Below, piece after piece: positions 11,793-20,077 of a stretch of 38,355 nucleotides of DNA (its first letter is position 1; each line of letters opens with the position of its first letter). The position numbers and the translations under genes are program-made. The stretch spans positions 1 to 38,355 of the forward strand of contig JAUMXZ010000006.1 in assembly GCA_030528905.1 (NCBI GenBank), written 5' to 3'. The DNA is from Clostridia bacterium (GTDB taxonomy: Bacteria > Bacillota > Clostridia > Oscillospirales > Acutalibacteraceae). A model generated the notes under the pieces. The model searched no databases. It saw only the letters and a list, made by a program, of their open reading frames with translations, and was not told the DNA's origin.

Positions 11793-13133
11793 CTAATATC
11801 TTTTCAAATAATGTCTTGTTTCCCATTCAGAAACAACATTTCGATAATCGCTCCATTCTTGTTCTTTATAGGATAAGTATTTTCTAAAAATATGTTCGCC
11901 AAGAGTTTTACAAATGAGGTTATCTTTTTTCATTTCTTTGAGAGCGGAATTAAGGCTTGACGGAATACTTTCAATACCCATAGCAAAGATCTCGTCGTGG
12001 CTTAGTTTATAGATATTTCCGTCGACGGACTTAGGGGGAACGAGGTTACGCTCAATACCATCGATACCGGCCATAAGGCAAAGGGCTAAAGCGAGATAAG
12101 GGTTAGCACAAGAATCGGGGCTTCTGAGTTCTATTCTGGTAGAGTTACCGCGGCTTGCAGGGACTCTGACAAGAGGGCTTCTGTTTTTAGCAGACCAGGC
12201 GATATAAACAGGAGCTTCATAGCCGGGCACAAGTCGTTTGTAAGAATTTACAAGAGGGTTAGTAATAGCGGTAATACCTTTGATATGGTCCATAATACCG
12301 GCAATAAAGTTATAAGCAATAGAGCTAAGGCCATTTTTATCATTTTCGTCATAGAATATATTTTGGCCTTCTCTGAACAAGGACATATTTATATGCATAC
12401 CTGAGCCGGCGCATTTAAGAAGAGGTTTAGGCATAAAAGTTGCGTGAAGATTATGTTTATCAGCAATAGTTTTAACCGCTAATTTAAAGGTGACAATATT
12501 ATCAGCAGCCTCTAAAGCCTCGCTGTATTTGAAGTCAATTTCGTGCTGGCCGGGTGCACATTCGTGGTGAGCAGCTTCTAATTCAAAGCCCATTTCTTCA
12601 AGATGCATACAAATATCTCTTCTGGCAATTTCGCCCTTATCGACAGGACCGAGTTCAAAATATCCGCCCTGGTCTATAGTTTTAGTAGTAGGTTCGCCAT
12701 TTTTATCGGTTTCAAAGAGAAAAAATTCACATTCCGGGCCGACGTTGAAAGTAAGACCCATATTAGCAGCGTAGGCTAAAGCCTTTCTTAATATATATCG
12801 GGGATCGCCAACAAAGGGTTTACCTGATGTATCATATACATCGCAAATAAGTCTTGCGATAACAGCATTATCATCATTCCAAGGGTAGATTTGAAATGTA
12901 TCCAAATCGGGGTATAGGTACATATCGGACTCTTCGATTCTTGCAAAGCCTTCAATAGAAGAGCCGTCGAACATACATTTATTATCAAGAGCTTTTTCAA
13001 GCTGAGTCATACTTATAGCGACATTTTTAACAGAGCCGAAAATATCGGTAAACTGAAGTCGAATGAATCTGACATTTTTTTCTTTACAAATATTGATAAT
13101 ATCAGCCTTTGTTTTATGTTTTTGGCCGAGCAT
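11793..13133 (-). CDS. glnA: Glutamine synthetase, type I (alpha)
   Basis: GlnA forms glutamine from glutamate and ammonia. The 446-aa length matches the short Bacillus/Clostridium GSI-alpha class, which lacks the insertion and the adenylylated Tyr of enteric enzymes. Visible motifs: FDGSSIEGFARIEESDM near residues 55-71 (glutamate flap and N-terminal signature), GPECEFFLF, KPLLKCAGSGMHINMS (ATP site) and NRSPLVRVPASRG. GSI-alpha enzymes are typically controlled by feedback inhibition and GlnR-type repressors, but no glnR is adjacent. AAAGGATT precedes ATG. It stops with TAG. Confidence 0.97.
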   Translation of the reverse strand: MLGQKHKTKADIINICKEKNVRFIRLQFTDIFGSVKNVAISMTQLEKALDNKCMFDGSSIEGFARIEESDMYLYPDLDTFQIYPWNDDNAVIARLICDVYDTSGKPFVGDPRYILRKALAYAANMGLTFNVGPECEFFLFETDKNGEPTTKTIDQGGYFELGPVDKGEIARRDICMHLEEMGFELEAAHHECAPGQHEIDFKYSEALEAADNIVTFKLAVKTIADKHNLHATFMPKPLLKCAGSGMHINMSLFREGQNIFYDENDKNGLSSIAYNFIAGIMDHIKGITAITNPLVNSYKRLVPGYEAPVYIAWSAKNRSPLVRVPASRGNSTRIELRSPDSCANPYLALALCLMAGIDGIERNLVPPKSVDGNIYKLSHDEIFAMGIESIPSSLNSALKEMKKDNLICKTLGEHIFRKYLSYKEQEWSDYRNVVSEWETRHYLKRY

Positions 13134-13173
13134 ATAACCAATCCTTTCGAGAGAATATATTTAAAGAGTAGTA

Positions 13174-14448
13174 TTATTCATCAAGAGCTTTTTCCAGCAC
13201 AGCGATTTTAACACAAAGGCAGAGCAGATCAGAAGCTTTAGAGATATCATCAACAGAAGAGAAAGTGGGAGCGATTCTCAGAGTAGAATCGTCAGGGTCA
13301 ACACCATAAGGGTGAGTAGCGCCGGCAGGAGTCAAAATAAGTCCGGCATCAGAGCATAAGCTGACAGCTCTTTTGGCACAACCGTTTGGTAATTTCAAAG
13401 CGATGAAATATCCGCCTTTAGGGGAAGTCCAGGTGATATCATTTATATCTTTAAATTCCCGGTCAAAATAGTCTAATATGACATCGAATCTGGGTTTTAT
13501 AATGCGGCCGTGTTTTTTCATATGAGCTTTTAAGGTATCTATATCTTTCAGGAATCTGATATGTCTTAACTGATTGAGTTTATCATATCCGATTGTCTGG
13601 TAGCAATATCTATTTTTAAAAGCATTGATATTATTATCAGAAGCGGCCATAGCAGCGATACCGGAACCGGGGAAAGTAATTTTAGAAGTAGAGCAAAAGA
13701 TTATAGGCAAGTCTTGATTGCCGGTTTTTTCGCACTCAGTCATAATATTGAGTAAAGTATCCGGGGTATCAGAAATATCGTGCAGGCAATAAGCGTTATC
13801 CCAAAAGATTCTGAAGTCTTTAGCCTTTGGTTTAAGGTTTGCAAATCGTTTCACCACTTCGTCGCTATATGTAATACCGGAAGGGTTAGAATATTTAGGA
13901 ACGCACCAAATACCTTTTATAAGTTCATCATTTTCGACAAGATTCTCTACCATATCCATATCAGGGCCGTTATCGTCCATAGGGACAGAGATCATTTCGA
14001 TGTTAAAATATTCAGTTATAGAGAAATGTCTATCATAGCCGGGAACAGGGCATAAGAATTTAACATTTTGTCCGAACCAAGGTTTACAGCCGGAAATACC
14101 GTGAGTAACCAAATGAGAAACGGTATCGAACATCATATTAAGGCTTGAATTTCCGCCGACAAAAATATTACAAGGATTAACATCGAGCATATCAGCAAAA
14201 AGAGATTTAATAGAAGATATACCATCGAGTACACCATAATTTCTGCAATCAAAGCCTTCAGGTGTAGAAAAGTCTGAATCAGAGTTTAAAACATCAAGCA
14301 TTTCATTTGAAAGATCGACCTGATCATATCCGGGTTTACCGCGAGACAGATCTAAGGTAATGGAATCAGACTTTTTTTGTTGATATATTTTATTTAGTTG
14401 TTCAAGTTCATTATATAAGTCAGCTTTAGATTTTAAATTAAAAGACAT
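13174..14448 (-). CDS. PLP-dependent aminotransferase, aspartate aminotransferase subgroup Ic type
   Basis: This 424-aa fold-type I aminotransferase has the opening LDLSRGKPG (33-40) typical of subgroup Ic aspartate aminotransferases. NPSG is at 188-191, WDNAY (PLP ring-binding Asp and Tyr) at 216-220, and the Schiff-base Lys256 in STSKITFPGSG. The start is set at 14448: GGAGG directly abuts the ATG at 14454 but lies 6 bases before this one. A promoter and inverted repeat lie upstream. glnA follows after 40 bases, so it probably links oxaloacetate/glutamate with aspartate for asnA. The MocR-type regulators are excluded because there is no helix-turn-helix domain. Confidence 0.82.
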   Translation of the reverse strand: MSFNLKSKADLYNELEQLNKIYQQKKSDSITLDLSRGKPGYDQVDLSNEMLDVLNSDSDFSTPEGFDCRNYGVLDGISSIKSLFADMLDVNPCNIFVGGNSSLNMMFDTVSHLVTHGISGCKPWFGQNVKFLCPVPGYDRHFSITEYFNIEMISVPMDDNGPDMDMVENLVENDELIKGIWCVPKYSNPSGITYSDEVVKRFANLKPKAKDFRIFWDNAYCLHDISDTPDTLLNIMTECEKTGNQDLPIIFCSTSKITFPGSGIAAMAASDNNINAFKNRYCYQTIGYDKLNQLRHIRFLKDIDTLKAHMKKHGRIIKPRFDVILDYFDREFKDINDITWTSPKGGYFIALKLPNGCAKRAVSLCSDAGLILTPAGATHPYGVDPDDSTLRIAPTFSSVDDISKASDLLCLCVKIAVLEKALDE

Positions 14449-14495
14449 ACACATCCTCCGATATTTTAAGAATAATATAGTAACACACTTTATGT

Positions 14496-14525
14496 ATTAT
14501 AACACAAAATAGTAAGCTTTTGCAA
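14496..14525 (-). promoter_or_regulatory. Sigma-A promoter of the aminotransferase-glnA-asnA operon
   Basis: On the - strand TTGCAA (14520-14525) and TATAAT (14496-14501) are 18 bases apart, and a TGT extended -10 element precedes TATAAT. The -35 box overlaps the left arm of an inverted repeat, which would let a bound regulator block transcription. Confidence 0.6.
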
Positions 14526-14556
14526 TTATAATCTTATAAAAGAAGAATTATAATTG
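14523..14556. repeat. Perfect 10-bp inverted repeat over a -35 box
   Basis: CAATTATAAT (14523-14532) and ATTATAATTG (14547-14556) are exact inverted copies around a 14-base spacer. The repeat overlaps the -35 box of the nitrogen operon promoter and resembles an operator in size. AT-rich DNA yields such repeats by chance fairly often. Confidence 0.45.
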
Positions 14557-14605
14557 AATATGGCAAAAAAATTGACAAAATATGCAGTAAATTTTTAAAT
14601 AGATA

Positions 14606-14634
14606 TTGTTTTTATATGATAATTCTTATATAAT
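14606..14634 (+). promoter_or_regulatory. Putative sigma-A promoter of the GlmU-like gene and prs
   Basis: TTGTTT (14606-14611) and a perfect TATAAT (14629-14634) are 17 bases apart, giving a leader of about 110 bases. A second candidate just upstream has a perfect TTGACA (14572-14577) but a weak TTAAAT (14595-14600) at 17-base spacing. Which is used cannot be told from sequence. Confidence 0.5.
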
Positions 14635-14750
14635 TCTCAATGTATAAGCTAAATTTGAAAAGATGTTAGACTTTTAAAGATAAATTAAAAATATGTTGGC
14701 ACAGGAGTTATATTTAACAACTGAATCTCTATATAAGAAGGAGAATACAA

Positions 14751-15770
14751 ATGAATAGTGTATGTTGTATTATATTAGCAGCAGGGGCAGGAAAGAGAAT
14801 GAAGTCAGAAAAACCGAAAGTCCTGTCTGAAGTTTTGTTTAAGCCTATGATAAAATGGGTAATAGATATGGTAAAGTCAGTTGGAATAGATGATATATGC
14901 GTGGTTTCGGGCTTTAAGAGAAATTTATTGGTAGATTATCTTGATAATGAGCAGATAAAATATAAAGAAGCGTTTCAAAAAGAACAAAAAGGCACAGCAC
15001 ACGCAGTAAATTCAGCAGCAGAGTTTTTAAACGACCACAAAGGCTATGATGTGATAGTTTTAAACGGTGATGCACCTTTGATTGATGAGGATACAGTAAA
15101 GAAAGCCTTGTATGTACATAGGAAATATTCTGCAAGTTCAACAGTAATCACTTCAAAAATAGATAATCCTTCAGGCTACGGAAGAATAATAAGAGATAAA
15201 GATACGGATAGATTCAAAGCTATTGTGGAACATAAGGATGCTACAACCGAGCAATTAAAAATAAATGAAGTTAACTCCGGTGCATATTGGTTTAAGGTAG
15301 ACGATCTTATAGAAGCACTAAAAATGGTACAGAACAATAATTCACAGGGAGAGTACTATCTTACCGATACACTTGAGATACTGTTAAAGAATGGTCGTTC
15401 AGTTGAACCTTATTTAACAAGCAATCCTGATGTAATATTAGGTGCTAATAATGTGGCGCAGTTATCACAGTTAAATGAAATAGCAAGAAACAGAGTCATA
15501 GATAAATTGCTTGAATACGGTGTAAATATACCGTGTAAGGATGGAGTAGTTATATCTCCGGATGTGCAAATAGGTGAGAACTCAACAATTTTACCTTCAA
15601 CGATAATAAAAGGTAAAACAATTGTAGGAAAAGCTTGTATTTTGGGTCCTAATTCTGTTATAATTAACAGTAGAGTTGGGTCCGATGTGTCATTGGAATG
15701 TGTATATTGTTCAAATTATACATTCCGAAGCGGAGAGGAAGTTTCTCCAATGTCAAAATATATAAGTTAA
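14751..15770 (+). CDS. N-acetylglucosamine-1-phosphate uridylyltransferase, short GlmU-like
   Basis: The N-terminal 230 residues are the GlmU pyrophosphorylase domain that makes UDP-GlcNAc from GlcNAc-1-P and UTP. The [15 protein letters not shown] signature (9-23) is present, as are NGDAPL with the metal Asp and EVNSGAYWF near 175. A left-handed beta-helix follows (about 260-335), but the protein ends at 339 instead of the usual 450-460. It lacks the C-terminal coils that carry the acetyltransferase active site, so acetylation of glucosamine-1-P must be done by another protein. No frameshift remnant follows: prs begins 19 bases later. GGAG precedes ATG. Confidence 0.85.
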   Translation: MNSVCCIILAAGAGKRMKSEKPKVLSEVLFKPMIKWVIDMVKSVGIDDICVVSGFKRNLLVDYLDNEQIKYKEAFQKEQKGTAHAVNSAAEFLNDHKGYDVIVLNGDAPLIDEDTVKKALYVHRKYSASSTVITSKIDNPSGYGRIIRDKDTDRFKAIVEHKDATTEQLKINEVNSGAYWFKVDDLIEALKMVQNNNSQGEYYLTDTLEILLKNGRSVEPYLTSNPDVILGANNVAQLSQLNEIARNRVIDKLLEYGVNIPCKDGVVISPDVQIGENSTILPSTIIKGKTIVGKACILGPNSVIINSRVGSDVSLECVYCSNYTFRSGEEVSPMSKYIS

Positions 15771-15789
15771 AACGAAAGGGATGGTAAGT

Positions 15790-16749
15790 ATGAATTCTCA
15801 CGGCAGAGATATTAAAATTTTCACGGCAAATTCTAATCCTATACTTGCTAGGGAGGTTGCGGATTATCTGAATTTACCTTTGGGTAAATGTGAAGCTACC
15901 ACCTTTAGTGACGGCGAAATAAACATATCCATAGGCGAGTCAGTAAGAGGATATGATTGTTTCATAATTCAGCCTACTTGTGATCCGGTTAATAATAATC
16001 TTATGGAATTATTGATAATGATTGATGCGATGAAACGTGCTTCAGCAGCCAGAATCACAGCTGTTATCCCATATTTTGGCTACGCAAGACAAGACAGAAA
16101 ATCACGCGCAAGAGATCCGATATCAGCAAAGCTCGTTGCAGATTTGTTATCTACAGCAGGAGCAAACCGCGTATTGGTAATGGATCTTCACGCACCGCAG
16201 ATTCAGGGATTTTTTAATATACCGGTTGATCACCTTGTCGGAGCACCGCTTTTATCATCAGCAATAAAAGAGATGATGGGCGATAATAAGGATGACTATG
16301 TTGTAGCATCACCTGACTTAGGTTCTGTTACAAGAGCAAGAAAGTTTGCAGAAAAATTAGATTGTAAGATCGCAATCATAGACAAAAGAAGGCCTAAGGC
16401 AAATGTCTCTGAAGTTATGAATATTATCGGAGATGTAGAAGGCAAGAAGATAATTATGATAGATGATATGATAGATACGGCAGGAACATTATGTAATGCT
16501 GCTGAAGCTATTGTAAAAATCGGAGGAGCTTCTGAAGTTTATGCGGCTGCAACACACGGAGTTTTATCAGGACAAGCTATAGAGCGAATTCAGAACAGCC
16601 CGATAAAAGAGCTTTTACTTACAAATACAATTCCGTTGCCGGATGAGAAAAGACTTGATAAAATAAAAATATTGACTGTTGCACCTTTGTTTGCAGAAGC
16701 TATAGAGAGAATCTACGAAGATAAGCCGGTTTCTCCGATAGTCACATAA
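15790..16749 (+). CDS. prs: Ribose-phosphate pyrophosphokinase (PRPP synthetase)
   Basis: Prs makes PRPP from ribose-5-phosphate and ATP for purine, pyrimidine, histidine and NAD synthesis. The protein has 319 aa, typical of class I enzymes. [12 protein letters not shown] is the ATP loop region, [11 protein letters not shown] the metal-binding signature and [10 protein letters not shown] the PRPP/ribose-5-P loop (about 220-229). The start at 15790 is preferred over 15781 because AAAGGG directly abuts the earlier ATG but is 9 bases from this one. It lies downstream of the GlmU-like gene, as glmU-prs pairs do in many Firmicutes, and a terminator follows. Confidence 0.97.
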   Translation: MNSHGRDIKIFTANSNPILAREVADYLNLPLGKCEATTFSDGEINISIGESVRGYDCFIIQPTCDPVNNNLMELLIMIDAMKRASAARITAVIPYFGYARQDRKSRARDPISAKLVADLLSTAGANRVLVMDLHAPQIQGFFNIPVDHLVGAPLLSSAIKEMMGDNKDDYVVASPDLGSVTRARKFAEKLDCKIAIIDKRRPKANVSEVMNIIGDVEGKKIIMIDDMIDTAGTLCNAAEAIVKIGGASEVYAAATHGVLSGQAIERIQNSPIKELLLTNTIPLPDEKRLDKIKILTVAPLFAEAIERIYEDKPVSPIVT

Positions 16750-16768
16750 AAATAAATAAAGATAAAAA

Positions 16769-16800
16769 ATAGGGTAAGGTTAAAATAAACCTTACCCTAT
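16769..16800. terminator. Bidirectional terminator between prs and tRNA-Ala
   Basis: Arms ATAGGGTAAGGTT (16769-16781) and AACCTTACCCTAT (16788-16800) pair over 13 bases with a 6-base loop. On the + strand the stem is followed by ATATTT (prs end). On the - strand a run of T follows, which is the better tail and would end the tRNA transcript. Confidence 0.88.
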
Positions 16801-16809
16801 ATTTAAAAT

Positions 16810-16885
16810 TGGTGGAGACGGAGAGGTTCGAACTCTTGACCTCAGCATTGCGAACGCTGCGCTCTCCCAACTGAGCTACGCCCCC
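16810..16885 (-). tRNA. tRNA-Ala, anticodon CGC
   Basis: The 76-base cloverleaf on the - strand includes an encoded CCA. Its acceptor stem GGGGGCG pairs with CGTCTCC and contains the G3-U70 wobble that marks alanine tRNAs. The anticodon loop TTCGCAA reads CGC, decoding GCG. The T-arm has TTCGAAC. One oddity is an A49-C65 mismatch at the base of the T-stem (AAGAG against CTCTC). Confidence 0.95.
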
Positions 16886-16896
16886 ATACAGTATAT

Positions 16897-16925
16897 ATGA
16901 TAGCACTATATAAATTTCAGGTCAA
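16897..16925 (-). promoter_or_regulatory. Promoter of tRNA-Ala
   Basis: On the - strand TTGACC (16920-16925) and TATCAT (16897-16902) are 17 bases apart with a TGC extended -10 element. Transcription would start close to the mature 5' end of the tRNA at 16885. Confidence 0.6.
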
Positions 16926-16984
16926 GTAAAAACAAGACAAATTTTTATTGGAGGAAAAACAGTATTTGTTTGTTAGAAGAATAA

Positions 16985-18301
16985 ATGAAGAAATTTTTTA
17001 TAATAACATTTGGCTGCAAGGTAAATCAATATGAATCTGAGTATGTAAAAGAGATGCTGGAGGAGAAGAACTTTAAAAATGTTGATGATTATAAAGATGC
17101 GGATATTGTAATAGTAAACTCCTGCACAGTTACAGCACAGGGAGATTCAAAAGTATATAAGTTTTTAAGAAGAGTAAAAAGAGCGAATGAAGATTGCATA
17201 GTGGTATTATCAGGCTGTTTGCCACAGGCGTTTCCAAACGATATAGATTTAAGTAATGTCGATATAGTGACCGGTAACACAGAGTATAATAACATTAGCA
17301 AGATGATAGATGAATATATTAAGACAGGAGAAAAAATTGTTTCAATTACACCGCATAAAAAAGATGAGAAGTTTCAGAAAATGTGTATAAGAGAATTTTC
17401 CGAGCATACAAGAGCATTTGTGAAAATTCAGGATGGGTGTAATAATTTTTGTTCATATTGCATTATTCCATATTCAAGAGGCAGAATAAGATCTAAATCA
17501 ATAAGCGATATAGAAAAAGAGTTAACCGATTTAGCACATAACGGCTATAAGGAGATAGTGCTGACAGGAATAAATCTTTCGTGTTTTGGGAAAGAAGAAA
17601 ATAAAAGTTTAGTTGATGCGGTGAAGATAGCAAACAGTATAGATAAGATAAAAAGAATAAGGCTTGGTTCTTTAGAGCCGGAATTACTAACAGAAGCGGT
17701 CTTAAAAGAGCTCTCTGAGATAGAAAAGTTCTGTCCGCAGTTTCATATATCTTTACAAAGCGGCTGTGATAAGACACTAAAGAGAATGAACAGACATTAT
17801 ACTACGGCTGAATACAGAAAAATAGTAAAGGATATCAGGACTTACTTTGAAAATCCGGCAATAACTACTGATATTATGGTAGGCTTTGCAGGCGAGACAG
17901 AAGAAGATTTTAAAACAAGTTCAGATTTTGCAAATGAAATCAAATTTTCAAGGATTCACGTTTTTCCATATTCTAAAAGGCCGGGAACAATAGCGTGTAA
18001 ATATGAAGATCAAGTTCCAAACGACACAAAAGTAAGAAGAGCTAAGATAATGACAGAACAGGCTAACAGGCTGCAAAAAGAATTTTTAATAAACCAGGTT
18101 GGGAAAAAAGCAAGATTATTGGTTGAAAGGAAAGCAAAAGAAAGCTCTGAATTTAGTGATACGAAAAAAGAGGTATATGAGGGATATAGTGAGAATTATA
18201 CATTTATAAAAGTTGAATCCGATAAAGATATAGTAGGAGAAATTATAGATGTAAAAATTATATCGTCTGCTGATAGATATTGTATAGCAGAAATATTGTA
18301 A
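16985..18301 (+). CDS. mtaB: tRNA t6A37 methylthiotransferase
   Basis: MtaB is a radical SAM enzyme that adds a methylthio group to t6A37 in tRNAs reading ANN codons. The 438-aa protein has the N-terminal MTTase domain with cluster cysteines in FGCKVNQYESE (Cys11), NSCTVTAQG and LSGCLPQ. The radical SAM motif is CNNFCSYC (Cys152, 156, 159), SLQSGCDKTLKRMNR follows, and a C-terminal TRAM domain closes the protein. The ALGCKVNQ-like opening fits MtaB rather than MiaB or RimO. ATG 16985 is forced by an in-frame TAA just before it. The nearby GAAGAA is a poor ribosome site, while a strong GGAGG lies 30 bases upstream. Confidence 0.94.
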   Translation: MKKFFIITFGCKVNQYESEYVKEMLEEKNFKNVDDYKDADIVIVNSCTVTAQGDSKVYKFLRRVKRANEDCIVVLSGCLPQAFPNDIDLSNVDIVTGNTEYNNISKMIDEYIKTGEKIVSITPHKKDEKFQKMCIREFSEHTRAFVKIQDGCNNFCSYCIIPYSRGRIRSKSISDIEKELTDLAHNGYKEIVLTGINLSCFGKEENKSLVDAVKIANSIDKIKRIRLGSLEPELLTEAVLKELSEIEKFCPQFHISLQSGCDKTLKRMNRHYTTAEYRKIVKDIRTYFENPAITTDIMVGFAGETEEDFKTSSDFANEIKFSRIHVFPYSKRPGTIACKYEDQVPNDTKVRRAKIMTEQANRLQKEFLINQVGKKARLLVERKAKESSEFSDTKKEVYEGYSENYTFIKVESDKDIVGEIIDVKIISSADRYCIAEIL

Positions 18302-18309
18302 AACAAAAA

Positions 18310-18336
18310 ACTCTACCATTATAACAGTGGTAGAGT
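18310..18336. terminator. Bidirectional terminator after mtaB
   Basis: ACTCTACCA (18310-18318) and TGGTAGAGT (18328-18336) pair over 9 bases. A-residues before and T-residues after let it work for mtaB (+) and, with a longer T-run, for the lipoprotein operon (-). A second long-range pair, TTTGCTAT (18337-18344) with ATAGCAAA (18367-18374), lies beside it. Confidence 0.85.
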
Positions 18337-18376
18337 TTTGCTATATCAAAACAAATATTAAATTAGATAGCAAAGT

Positions 18377-18841
18377 TTAATATCCGGCAGCAGCACCGTG
18401 TCCAGGGTCCGGCTGAACGAATTGGTCAGAGTCGCCAACATTATCAAAATTATTATCGTTTATAATAGCTTTTTGGTTTTTAATTATCTCAGATAGAGTT
18501 TTATCTTGATTTGTTGCAAAAATTTTAGACAGATTCTCTGTATTTGTATTTTGGGAGAGTTGATCTGAAAAATATTTTCTGCAGGCCTCCTTAGAATCAT
18601 CATCTGCACAATCCCAATCTTCATAAGTCCACTCATCGAAATCTTTAATAGTCATACTGGCTACTTTATTTTCAGTATCAGAGGAAGAGTTTAAAACCTG
18701 ACTTGAGGTTAAACTGGCAGAAGAATTGATTTTTGACTGTGTAGAAACATCAGAGTTACCTGATTTGTTAGAACAAGCAACGAGGATAGAAGAAGATAGA
18801 ATTAAGAAAGCAAGAGATAAAAATAATACACTTTTTTTCAT
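18377..18841 (-). CDS. Small lipoprotein of unknown function
   Basis: The 154-aa protein has a lipoprotein signal: MKK, a hydrophobic core and the lipobox LVAC with Cys23 as the predicted lipidated residue. The start is at 18841 because GGAG lies 8 bases upstream and the signal peptide begins there; upstream in-frame residues make no sense as a signal. A Ser/Thr-rich linker (about 24-65) leads to a small acidic domain with a WTYEDWDCADDD segment that contains Cys and Trp. The extreme C-terminus is PDPGHGAAAGY. I know no family. It follows the DUF3048 gene by 19 bases, so the two may act together at the cell surface. Confidence 0.75.
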   Translation of the reverse strand: MKKSVLFLSLAFLILSSSILVACSNKSGNSDVSTQSKINSSASLTSSQVLNSSSDTENKVASMTIKDFDEWTYEDWDCADDDSKEACRKYFSDQLSQNTNTENLSKIFATNQDKTLSEIIKNQKAIINDNNFDNVGDSDQFVQPDPGHGAAAGY

Positions 18842-18860
18842 AAAGAACAACTCCAAACAC

Positions 18861-19967
18861 TTACAGAATTTCAATATTGCCGGAATTTGGCACACAACAT
18901 ACATACATTTGACCGGGTATAAGTTCAAGTTCATTATCATCGGAATCATAAAATTTAAAGTTTGTCTGAGAAGATTCCCTTGACCATTTTATTGGAATAG
19001 ACTTTCCGTTACAGGCATAAAAACCTTCACCTGAGCCGGAAAGATCTACTTGGTAAGAGCCATTGGAAGAAGTAGCATTAACATATAAGAGGAGAAGATT
19101 TTTTCTGCTTATTTTCGCACCGGAGTTTGCATCCTCGAGTTGAGCGGACTGGTGTGAGACAAAATAAGCCTGAGCAGCTTCGTCGTAGTTAAAGCTGGTA
19201 ATATTAGCGTGGAAGAATTTGACATTTATAGTGTTAGAAGCTGTTCCGTTGAGGACCTGAGAATTTTCAGAAAATTTATTAGTGACAATTTGTTTATTAT
19301 AAGTTTTTTCACAATTTGAGGACTCCACGCCTTGCTCTAAGAGTTGGCCGGAAGTTAAAACGCTATGTTCGTAACCTAAATTATACATTCTGTTTTGGTC
19401 TCTCCACATCATATCGTGGCTATATTCTAAATCGAAATTATCTATTATTTTATCACTGAGCATAGTCAAAGCAGAATCATCTGCACCTATGTGGATATGA
19501 ATAGAATCCAAGCCGTTGGCAAGGTTAATAAAATGAGGTCTGGTACAACGGATATTACCGATAACGGGTAGATCATAAGGGTTTTTATAAACAGCCATCA
19601 ATCTTGTAATCATACCTTCAACAGGACACTCATAAATAATATCAGCGCGGGAAAGACCGTATGATGGGTTAGTTTTTTCAAGATTATCAATCATAACAGA
19701 AACAGGTCTAAAAGAAAGATACTCCTCGCTGATACCAAGACCTGTAAGATCATTAACAGGAGGGGTCTTATATTGAGACTCATTATCAGATTTTTCTGAT
19801 ATATCTGAGGAAATCTGCACAATTATATTATTATCTTTTATATTTTGTACAATATCAGTACCGGTACTGAAAGAAAAGAGCATAAATATAACAGCAAGTA
19901 GAAATATAAAAACGACAATAAACTTAAACATCTTATCGAAACTTAAAAATTTCTTATTTGAGTTCAT
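18861..19967 (-). CDS. DUF3048 (YerB-like) membrane-anchored protein
   Basis: This 368-aa extracytoplasmic protein has one N-terminal membrane anchor (about 15-33). RPVSVMIDNLEKTNPSYGLSRADIIYE (about 87-113), MTRLMAVY and IGNIRCTRPHF are the marks of DUF3048, named for Bacillus YerB; the biochemical role is not established. A C-terminal segment with KFFDSDD-type beta strands fits the second domain of the family. The ATG lacks a good ribosome site; another Met follows 12 codons later inside the hydrophilic leader. It heads a two-gene unit with the small lipoprotein and has a near-consensus promoter. Confidence 0.85.
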   Translation of the reverse strand: MNSNKKFLSFDKMFKFIVVFIFLLAVIFMLFSFSTGTDIVQNIKDNNIIVQISSDISEKSDNESQYKTPPVNDLTGLGISEEYLSFRPVSVMIDNLEKTNPSYGLSRADIIYECPVEGMITRLMAVYKNPYDLPVIGNIRCTRPHFINLANGLDSIHIHIGADDSALTMLSDKIIDNFDLEYSHDMMWRDQNRMYNLGYEHSVLTSGQLLEQGVESSNCEKTYNKQIVTNKFSENSQVLNGTASNTINVKFFHANITSFNYDEAAQAYFVSHQSAQLEDANSGAKISRKNLLLLYVNATSSNGSYQVDLSGSGEGFYACNGKSIPIKWSRESSQTNFKFYDSDDNELELIPGQMYVCCVPNSGNIEIL

Positions 19968-20010
19968 AAAGCAAACATCACATCATCTCTTATTATAATA
20001 TATACAGAAT

Positions 20011-20039
20011 ATTATAATATTTATATTAAGCAAAATCAA
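20011..20039 (-). promoter_or_regulatory. Sigma-A promoter of the DUF3048-lipoprotein unit
   Basis: On the - strand TTGATT (20034-20039) and TATAAT (20011-20016) are 17 bases apart. A second TATAAT lies nearer the gene, in an AT-rich stretch, so the exact start is open. Confidence 0.5.
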
Positions 20040-20077
20040 TAGAAAGAAAGTGGATATCAAAAAAAATTCATATAAAA

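Larger units (their letters stand above)
14449..14750. other. 302-base divergent intergenic region
   Basis: This very AT-rich gap separates the aminotransferase-glnA-asnA group (-) from the GlmU-like gene (+). It holds a - strand promoter (14496-14525), an overlapping 10-bp inverted repeat (14523-14556) and one or two + strand promoters (14572-14600 and 14606-14634). A GGAG ribosome binding site serves the + gene. I see no small gene, tRNA or terminator in it. Confidence 0.6.

Noticed and set aside
14461..14520. GlnR/TnrA box upstream of the nitrogen operon
   Set aside because: No TGTNAN7TNACA match; only loosely similar TGTTA/TAACA pieces at the wrong spacing.
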